From positions 1 to 8,565 of the forward strand of contig JAGGSD010000074.1 of assembly GCA_021159265.1 (NCBI GenBank): DNA of 8,565 nt, written 5' to 3'. Of this stretch, positions 1 to 5,295 are shown in pieces. The notes beneath the pieces are model-generated. The model did no database searches, had not been told where the DNA came from, and saw nothing but the letters and a program-made list of their open reading frames with translations. The stretch's first letter is position 1, and each line of letters opens with the position of its first letter. The position numbers were made by a program, and so were the translations under genes. This DNA comes from Syntrophobacterales bacterium. Its GTDB lineage: Bacteria > Desulfobacterota > Syntrophia > Syntrophales > UBA6807.

Positions 1-34
1 ATTTAAGTTTTGCAAGGACTTATCAGCCATAATG

Positions 35-80
35 AAATTCTTTTGCCATTTTTGCAAGAACTTTACAATTAAGCGCCTAA
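35..80 (+). repeat. Dispersed intergenic repeat, uninterrupted copy
   Basis: This 46-bp unit (starts AAATTCTTTTGCC, ends CTAA) recurs at 7950-8020. With the 25-bp interruption of the distal copy removed, 42 of 46 positions match. The four differences are one base at the GCAAGAAC/GCACGAAC site and a three-base block before the final CTAA. Both copies lie in non-coding DNA in the same orientation, at opposite ends of the window. This copy acts as the empty site when compared with the interrupted copy. Confidence 0.8.
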
Positions 81-92
81 CAGCTTGATGGC

Positions 93-245
93 TCGGCTGA
101 GCGCGCCTAAGTCTGAGCTCACGCCGAAGTCTCAGGCCAAAGGCTCGCCGAAGACCACAGATGGCGCCGGTTCTTACTTTTTTTTACTCTTTGTGCCTCT
201 GTCTTCGGCGAGCCTGCGACGAGCTCAGTCGAATCGCTCAGCCGA
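93..245. repeat. Nested inverted repeat, composite REP/MITE-like element
   Basis: Three pairs of perfect inverted arms are nested in order: 93-103 with 235-245 (11 bp), 113-120 with 221-228 (8 bp) and 141-155 with 201-215 (15 bp, ending GCTCGCCGAAGAC). The whole stretch could fold into one long interrupted hairpin or cruciform with an apical loop of 45 nt. It reuses the TCGGCTGAG and CTGAGCTCACGCCGAAG modules of the small palindrome at 7963-7984, so both belong to one repeat family. No transposase is present, and any mobilisation would have to be in trans. An ORF can be read through it but looks unlike protein. Confidence 0.75.
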
Positions 246-320
246 ACCGTGCCTTTGCCGCTCTGTGCCTACCTGAATAGTTACGAAAAATGATGAATAT
301 GGATACAACCGGTTTTAACG

Positions 321-2948
321 ATGAAAAAGAGATTTATTAAGACCAACACAGGGATTTCAATCTGTCTTGCGACGTTAGCCGTTATCATATTGATTCTTTT
401 GATAGCTCTAACCATCAAGCATGCAAGGGAAAAAACTATGGTGGAGCAGTTTAGTAAGCAACAGATGGCTATTGCCGGAGGAACAGCTGCCGGAATAGAA
501 GATCTCCTTATTAGTATTGAGAAGAGTATGATAATTCTGTCCAGACTTCCATGTGTTATGGGAACCATGCCGGAGACTACCATCCAGAGCATGAAGGTAA
601 TTTATGATAATATGGAGGGAAAGGCTGAATTTATAATTATAGAGAATAGAGAGGGAGTGGTTATAAATAGTTACCCTTCTTTTCCTCTTAAGGGGAGAAT
701 GGGTGAAAGTTTTGGATTTCGCCATTATTTTCAGGAGGTGAAAAAAACAGGAAAACCCTATGTGGGTGATCTGGTGCTGACAGGCAGTGAAAAGCCTAAA
801 GATGTAGAAGGCGGATTTAAATCGATTATTGTTGCTGTTCCTAAATATGATTCAGAAAATGAATTCTCCGGCGTGGTTTTGGCCGCCCTTTCTCTTTCCA
901 CTATAATCGATCGGTATATTAAGCCGGTCGAGTGTGGTGTGTCGTGCTGCTCCTATATGGTGGATGATAGCGGCACAATACTTTTCCACAAGGATGCAGA
1001 GTTTACAGGTAAGGATATAGCAATACTCGAAGATGTAAAATCTGATGGAGGAATATTGCTCAGGGATGCGCTTCTGAGAGGAGAAGAAGGATATGGCGAG
1101 TATATGTTGCTTGGAAAGGGTGGCAAGGTTGAAAAGAGCATCGTAGCCTATGCCCCGATTCGCCCGGGTTCACGAAAATGGATGATTGCTGTCAGCACCC
1201 CTCGTGATACTGCGATTTCACCTTTGCGCAAGACTTTTTTTAATATCATGTTTGTAGCTGCCGGGTTGATTGCGGCGGTTGTGATCGGAAGTATATTTAT
1301 GGTCTATTCGGCAAGGAAGCGCCTGCGTCTCGGGGAAGAACTGAAGCGCCTCAGGGAAAGGAGCAAATGGCAGGAAAGGCTTGCCGTGGAGAAGAGGACT
1401 ATTGATGGGATCATGGAAGGTTTTCCCATACCCGCCTTTGTAATAAACAGTGAGCATCAGGTTATTCTGTGGAACAGGGCATGTAAAGAACTGACAGGTT
1501 TTGATGCCGGAGATATGATTGGTACTGACAAACACTATCTCCCTTTCTATAGCCAGAAGAGACCCCTTATTGCCGACTTTATTATTGACAATGATATTGA
1601 GGGGCTTAAGAAGTATTACAGTGCCAGAGATGTGAAAAAATCGAAAATTGTGGAAGGAGCCTATGAAGCGAGAGATTTTTTTAAAGACCTGGGAGGGAAG
1701 AAACGACATCTCTATTTTGTGGCTGCTCCCATTTATGATGACAAAGGAGAAATTGTTGCGGCCATTGAGACGCTTCAGGATGTGTCAAAGGAAAAAGAGA
1801 TGGAAGTCAGCCTGACGGAACACGCCGAAACTCTCCGGAATGAGTTGGAAGAGAATATCAGTCTCAGGGAAAGAATCGAAGACCTTTCCAATTACCTCCA
1901 GTCAATCCTGGACAGTTCACCGGACAGGGTATTCAATGTTAGCAGTAATGGGATTATCAACTATATGAACAAGGACTTGGAGAACGGAGATGGTTTTATT
2001 TCACATCATGTCAAGGGTAAACACTATATGGAGGTTGTTGCCCCTGAAATCATGGATATTACCCTGGCCAAGTGGGAGGATGTGAAAAGAGGCATTTATA
2101 CGCCTTATGAGGTTCAGGTCAACTCAAGAGATGGCTCGAAGAGGACGTTACTTATGACGCCATGCCCCGTGAAGGGAACTGACAGTTATCTTTATGTGCA
2201 GCGTGATATTACAGAGTTTAAGAATCTGGAGAGAAAGTTTTATGAGAGCCAGAAGCTTGCGGCAGTCGGCCAGCTGGCTGCCGGCATTGCCCATGAAATA
2301 AGAAATCCTCTGTCTTCCATAAAGATGAGTCTCCAGATCCTGGAAAAACGCATGCGGCCATCAGGGAATGATTCGAAGAGATTTAAGATTGCCCAGAGAG
2401 AAATCGATCACCTCGAAAAGCTCGTCAATGATATTCTTATTTTTGCGAAACCGTCGGAACCACAAAAGGAGCCTTCAAATATAAAGAGAATTCTCGAACA
2501 TGCACTTGCGATGGTGGAAAAATCTGTATCAGACAAAGAAATACATGTTCGGACAAGATTTGAAGAAAACATTCCCCCCATTGAAGTTGATCCGGCAATG
2601 CTGGAGCAATCATTTATAAATGTCTATCTGAATGCCATCGATGCCATGGAGGCTAAAGGGGAGCTTTGTATATCGGCAAGGCTGATTGACGATGGCGTTA
2701 AATCGGTATTGGTCGAAGTTGAGGATGATGGATGCGGTATTGATGAAGAAGATATACCACATCTGTTCAACCCATTTTTTACCAGAAAAAAGTATGGCGC
2801 AGGTCTGGGACTTACGCAGGTTAAAAAGAACATCGATCTGCACCAGGGTGTCTTAAAAATCTTAAGTAAAAAAGGAAAAGGCACCACGGTTATGGTGACC
2901 TTACCGATAGAGCAAAAACGAGTGAATGGTGAAAGCAGTCATTTGTAA
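321..2948 (+). CDS. Membrane-bound sensor histidine kinase (Cache-PAS-PAS-HisKA-HATPase)
   Basis: This 875-aa kinase senses a signal outside the membrane and phosphorylates the response regulator encoded 29 bp downstream. Visible architecture: positively charged N-terminus, membrane helix about 12-33, large extracytoplasmic region about 35-300 that looks like a double Cache ligand-binding domain, second helix about 306-330, PAS domain about 364-495, a charged coiled-coil-like linker, and a second PAS about 524-640. The transmitter carries the H-box HEIRNPL with phosphoacceptor His658, the N-box with Asn771, the G1 box DDGCGI (802-807) and GLGL (828-831). Catalytic residues look intact and there is no fused receiver domain. 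The ATG at 321 is chosen because it gives a normal N-terminal anchor and no in-frame ATG lies just upstream; its ribosome binding site is weak. The domain order resembles NtrB/AtoS/ZraS-type partners of NtrC-family regulators. The ligand cannot be told from sequence. Confidence 0.93.
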   Translation: MKKRFIKTNTGISICLATLAVIILILLIALTIKHAREKTMVEQFSKQQMAIAGGTAAGIEDLLISIEKSMIILSRLPCVMGTMPETTIQSMKVIYDNMEGKAEFIIIENREGVVINSYPSFPLKGRMGESFGFRHYFQEVKKTGKPYVGDLVLTGSEKPKDVEGGFKSIIVAVPKYDSENEFSGVVLAALSLSTIIDRYIKPVECGVSCCSYMVDDSGTILFHKDAEFTGKDIAILEDVKSDGGILLRDALLRGEEGYGEYMLLGKGGKVEKSIVAYAPIRPGSRKWMIAVSTPRDTAISPLRKTFFNIMFVAAGLIAAVVIGSIFMVYSARKRLRLGEELKRLRERSKWQERLAVEKRTIDGIMEGFPIPAFVINSEHQVILWNRACKELTGFDAGDMIGTDKHYLPFYSQKRPLIADFIIDNDIEGLKKYYSARDVKKSKIVEGAYEARDFFKDLGGKKRHLYFVAAPIYDDKGEIVAAIETLQDVSKEKEMEVSLTEHAETLRNELEENISLRERIEDLSNYLQSILDSSPDRVFNVSSNGIINYMNKDLENGDGFISHHVKGKHYMEVVAPEIMDITLAKWEDVKRGIYTPYEVQVNSRDGSKRTLLMTPCPVKGTDSYLYVQRDITEFKNLERKFYESQKLAAVGQLAAGIAHEIRNPLSSIKMSLQILEKRMRPSGNDSKRFKIAQREIDHLEKLVNDILIFAKPSEPQKEPSNIKRILEHALAMVEKSVSDKEIHVRTRFEENIPPIEVDPAMLEQSFINVYLNAIDAMEAKGELCISARLIDDGVKSVLVEVEDDGCGIDEEDIPHLFNPFFTRKKYGAGLGLTQVKKNIDLHQGVLKILSKKGKGTTVMVTLPIEQKRVNGESSHL

Positions 2949-2977
2949 TAGTTACCACCGCGTTGAGGAACAATAAC

Positions 2978-4363
2978 ATGTCAAAAATTCTCGTTATTGA
3001 TGATGACGCCTCCATCTGTGAAACCCTCGATCTCTATCTGACCGAGGAAGGATATGACGTGCATACGGCTGCAACCGGCACAGACGGTTTAAATAAGTTT
3101 GTTGAAACATCGCCGGATGTTGTTATTCTCGACATCAGACTTCCCGATATTGACGGGTTTACGGTTCTCGAGGATTTGCAAAAAGAGGGTGATAATTTCA
3201 AGGTGATTATGATTACCGCTCATCATGATATGGACACGACGATTCATGCCATGAAGGAGGGCGCATTTGATTATATTCACAAGCCGGTTAATGTGGATGA
3301 ACTCGATATGGCTATCAAAAAGGCCTTAAATATCCTGGACATGGAAAGGAAGATGAGCGGCCTTCTCGTGGAGGCTGAACCTTACCGGCATTTCAAAGTA
3401 GGAGATATTATCGGCAATGGCAGGGAGATGGAGAAGATATTTAAGACCATCGGAGTCGTTTCTCAGAGTAAAACAACGGTTCTTATCCAGGGTGAGAGTG
3501 GGACAGGCAAGGAATTAATCGCCAGGGTTATTCACAACAACACGTCAATGGATGAACCCTTCATAGCGGTTAACTGTTCTGCCATCGTGGACACATTGCT
3601 TGAATCGGAGCTGTTCGGCCACGAGAAGGGCTCATTTACAGGGGCATTCGCCAGGAAACCGGGGAAATTCGAACTTGCCCGTTATGGCACAGTATTTCTG
3701 GATGAAATCAGTGAAATGTCCATGAATCTGCAGGCCAAGCTTTTGAGAGTGCTTCAGGAGATGGAATTTGAAAGGGTTGGCGGCAAAGACAGGGTGAAGG
3801 TGAATGCAAGGATCATTGCCGCTACCAACAAGGACCTGAAAGCTCTGGTGAGTGAGGGCAAATTTAGAGATGATCTTTACTATCGTCTTAACATTATACT
3901 TATCAGGATTCCTCCGCTCCGGGAGAGAAGAGAGGATATTCCCCCCCTTGTTGAGTATTTTCTTAAGAAGATCAACCTGGATCTTCACAAGAGCGTTATT
4001 GGTGTTTCTGATGAGGTAATGGACATCTTCCTCAAATATTCTTGGCCCGGCAATATCAGAGAATTGGAGAATCTGCTGGTCAGGGCCGCTGTGGTGGCTC
4101 AGGGGCATACCCTAGAAAAGGAAAATTTCCCGGATCTTATAGAAGATGCTAAAAATGAAGGTGCAAAAGAGAAAATTGGAGAGGATGATCTCGCGGATTC
4201 GGGGAGATTCCTGACCCTTGAAGAGGTAGAGGAAATGCAAATCAGGAAAGTCATCAGGAATAGTGATAAAAATAAAGGGGAGATCTGTGAGATTCTCGGG
4301 ATCTCTCGTCCCACATTTGAAAGGAAACTGGAAAAGTATGGGATTACCTTTGAGAGAACGTGA
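2978..4363 (+). CDS. Sigma-54-dependent NtrC-family response regulator
   Basis: This 461-aa transcription activator is the likely partner of the upstream kinase. The receiver domain (about 1-120) has the acidic pocket D8-D10, phosphoacceptor Asp52 in VVILDIRLPD, Thr80 and Lys102. The AAA+ domain has Walker A GESGTGKE (172-179), the sigma-54-contacting loop as GSFTGA (218-223, usual form GAFTGA), Walker B FLDE with D242-E243, and the SWPGNIRELENL segment. The C-terminus (about 412-461) is a Fis-type helix-turn-helix (ILGISRPTFERKLEKYGI) for binding upstream activator sites. The ATG at 2978 is preferred because GAGGA (2965-2969) sits 8 nt before it; a TTG at 2963 is in frame but overlaps that ribosome site. 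The gene lies 29 bp after the kinase with no terminator between, so the two form one operon. It would drive ATP-dependent open-complex formation at sigma-54 promoters, possibly the one at 4511-4525. Confidence 0.95.
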   Translation: MSKILVIDDDASICETLDLYLTEEGYDVHTAATGTDGLNKFVETSPDVVILDIRLPDIDGFTVLEDLQKEGDNFKVIMITAHHDMDTTIHAMKEGAFDYIHKPVNVDELDMAIKKALNILDMERKMSGLLVEAEPYRHFKVGDIIGNGREMEKIFKTIGVVSQSKTTVLIQGESGTGKELIARVIHNNTSMDEPFIAVNCSAIVDTLLESELFGHEKGSFTGAFARKPGKFELARYGTVFLDEISEMSMNLQAKLLRVLQEMEFERVGGKDRVKVNARIIAATNKDLKALVSEGKFRDDLYYRLNIILIRIPPLRERREDIPPLVEYFLKKINLDLHKSVIGVSDEVMDIFLKYSWPGNIRELENLLVRAAVVAQGHTLEKENFPDLIEDAKNEGAKEKIGEDDLADSGRFLTLEEVEEMQIRKVIRNSDKNKGEICEILGISRPTFERKLEKYGITFERT

Positions 4364-4588
4364 TTGAATATTTCATTAAACGCTGCTGAACGTTTCTTTA
4401 AAAAACCTTCCGTTTTTACCCCTCAACAGCTCGGTTAAGCAATCTTTGTTACCAAGCATTTCTATTTATAATCAATAGGTTACGAGTTTTTATTCATAAA
4501 TTTGCCAAACTGGCACGGTTTTTTCATTAAAATAAGATAAATTAGAAACTTGAGCTTAATAAAAACACCGTAAAGGAGGACACAAATT
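4364..4588 (+). other. Spacer between the regulator and the small membrane-protein genes
   Basis: No gene is seen in this 225-bp AT-rich spacer. It holds two weak hairpins: AAACG/CGTTT (4378-4382 with 4391-4395) and AAAAAC/GTTTTT (4401-4406 with 4412-4417). The second might act as a poor terminator for the two-component operon. A near-consensus sigma-54 promoter lies at 4511-4525, and the Shine-Dalgarno sequence of the next gene is at 4573-4579. No obvious long inverted repeat that could serve as an activator site was recognised. Confidence 0.5.
4511..4525 (+). promoter_or_regulatory. Candidate sigma-54 (-24/-12) promoter
   Basis: The sequence is TGGCAC, five bases, then TTTC. The family consensus is TGGCAC-N5-TTGC, so the -24 element is perfect and spacing is exact, but the normally invariant G of the -12 GC pair is replaced by T. 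It points toward the 91-aa gene, with a predicted start near 4537 and a leader of about 50 nt. An NtrC-type activator is encoded immediately upstream, which supports the call. The -12 mismatch weakens it. Confidence 0.45.
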
Positions 4589-4864
4589 ATGAAAAAGATT
4601 TTTCAAACATTGATTCTGGCGGCCTTTGTTGTGCTGGCGACCGCATCATTCGGTTACGCGGAATATATAGCTGAAGCTGCAGACAACTTCCCCTACTTTC
4701 ACCTCGGATGCCTTATAGTGGGCGGTTTAATTATCACCTCTCTGAAACACAAGTATTCCAGGATATATCTCAGCGAGGCGATTGGCTCCTTTGCTCTCTA
4801 TGCGGTTCTTGTGGCGCTTTTCACCGCACCTGTTGTGGATGCTCTTAAGGCCCTTGTTAGTTAA
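4589..4864 (+). CDS. Small membrane protein of unknown function with signal peptide
   Basis: I do not recognise this 91-aa protein. Residues 1-24 look like a signal peptide: MKK start, hydrophobic core, and GYA before a likely cleavage after Ala24. The mature part would have a short acidic segment (EYIAEAADNF), a hydrophobic helix about 36-52, a short basic loop KHKYSR (53-58) and a second hydrophobic helix about 60-83 containing Glu63, then a short tail. If the leader is cleaved, it is a two-helix hairpin with both ends outside; if not, it has three helices. The start is firm: AAGGAGG (4573-4579) lies 9 nt before the ATG. It precedes the AtpZ-like gene by 81 bp on the same strand, with one shared terminator after that gene, so the two are probably co-transcribed and may act together. 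It is not subunit c or a of an F-type ATPase as far as I can see. Confidence 0.8.
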   Translation: MKKIFQTLILAAFVVLATASFGYAEYIAEAADNFPYFHLGCLIVGGLIITSLKHKYSRIYLSEAIGSFALYAVLVALFTAPVVDALKALVS

Positions 4865-4896
4865 GTTTTAATACCCGCGACCATTTCGGGATATCT

Positions 4897-4936
4897 CCAC
4901 CCTCCTTTCAGGTGAGGAGGATGGACAGAAAGGAGG
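4897..4936 (+). promoter_or_regulatory. Possible RNA switch over the AtpZ-like gene's ribosome binding site
   Basis: Two mutually exclusive hairpins share one 5' arm. Hairpin A pairs 4897-4906 with 4915-4924 (9 of 10 pairs, 8-nt loop). Hairpin B pairs CCTCCTTTC at 4901-4909 with GAAAGGAGG at 4928-4936 (9 perfect pairs, 18-nt loop). The B 3' arm contains the real Shine-Dalgarno AGGAGG (4931-4936), nine bases before the ATG at 4946, so B would block translation and A would free it. The shared arm also resembles the anti-Shine-Dalgarno tail of 16S rRNA. The pairings are visible; the regulatory role is inferred. Confidence 0.45.
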
Positions 4937-4945
4937 ATAAATATC

Positions 4946-5182
4946 ATGATGATCACACATAAAAAAAATCAAAGCGCATTAAACTACACCGGGCTATTTC
5001 TTCTGAGCGCCTGGGGTTTGGCCATCGTCGTTTTCTCGTTCTTATTCTTCCTGGTCGGTTACTGGATAGACGGAAAGTTTAATACGGAGCCAACCTTTAT
5101 GCTCGGATTATTCTTTCTGGCCCTGTTTATGAGCATCGGCAGCTTCTACAAGGAAGCGTGGCAGAAAAGGAAAGAAGTATAG
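4946..5182 (+). CDS. AtpZ/AtpI-like small membrane protein (F0F1-ATPase-associated family)
   Basis: This 78-aa protein has two predicted membrane helices (about 17-40 and 51-67), a basic N-terminus and a basic tail (KEAWQKRKEV). The first helix ends in GYWIDGKFNTEP, close to the GYWLD..F.T.P signature of the AtpZ (ATPase_gene1) family, whose members usually lie at the head of atp operons. In Bacillus, AtpZ and AtpI have been linked to divalent cation transport or ATPase assembly. Here no atpB, atpE or other ATPase gene follows; a terminator comes 57 bp after the stop, so it is an orphan copy paired with the 91-aa membrane protein. The ATG at 4946 is chosen for its AGGAGG 9 nt upstream; the ATG at 4949 is the alternative. 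The family call rests on one short motif and the length. Confidence 0.72.
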   Translation: MMITHKKNQSALNYTGLFLLSAWGLAIVVFSFLFFLVGYWIDGKFNTEPTFMLGLFFLALFMSIGSFYKEAWQKRKEV

Positions 5183-5239
5183 GAAGCGCCCCGTTGCATA
5201 GATGTATGTGCATGAAACACGATCCCGCTTTACAAATGA

Positions 5240-5274
5240 AAATCCTCCCTTTTAGCACAAGGGGGGATTTTTTT
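5240..5274 (+). terminator. Intrinsic terminator after the AtpZ-like gene
   Basis: The stem pairs 5240-5251 (AAATCCTCCCTT) with 5259-5270 (AAGGGGGGATTT), 12 positions with one T-G wobble, around the 7-nt loop TTAGCAC. A run of seven T residues (5268-5274) follows. It closes the small membrane-protein pair. Because the PEP synthase gene converges from the other side and ends at 5296, the hairpin may also help stop that transcript, though only four T residues follow on the - strand. Confidence 0.9.
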
Positions 5275-5295
5275 GTCTATTCCTTTTCCTGAATG

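Larger units (their letters stand above)
1..320. other. Non-coding repeat-rich region upstream of the sensor kinase
   Basis: No credible gene is seen here. The stretch carries one copy of a 46-bp dispersed repeat (35-80), a nested inverted repeat (93-245) and low-complexity TTTGTGCC/TCTGTGCC-like text (191-200 and 249-270). A near-duplicate of TTTTGCAAGRACTT occurs at 8-21 and 50-63 with one mismatch. No convincing -35/-10 or sigma-54 promoter was found for the kinase operon, so its promoter is either weak or further upstream. Confidence 0.6.

Noticed and set aside
85..276. 63-codon ORF on the + strand
   Set aside because: It runs straight through the nested inverted repeat, has biased Ser/Pro/Arg/Ala composition, no ribosome binding site and no recognisable motif.
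1218..1709. 163-codon ORF on the - strand within the kinase gene
   Set aside because: It is a shadow of the kinase PAS-coding region, which has strong family motifs in the + frame.
2963..2977. TTG start of the response regulator five codons upstream
   Set aside because: The TTG overlaps the GAGGA ribosome site that serves the ATG at 2978, and the receiver domain begins normally at the ATG.
3632..4108. 158-codon ORF on the - strand within the regulator gene
   Set aside because: It is antisense to the conserved AAA+ domain and shows no family features.
4378..4417. Intrinsic terminator after the response regulator
   Set aside because: Only weak 5-6 bp AT-rich stems are present and the T residues lie inside the stem; not strong enough to call.
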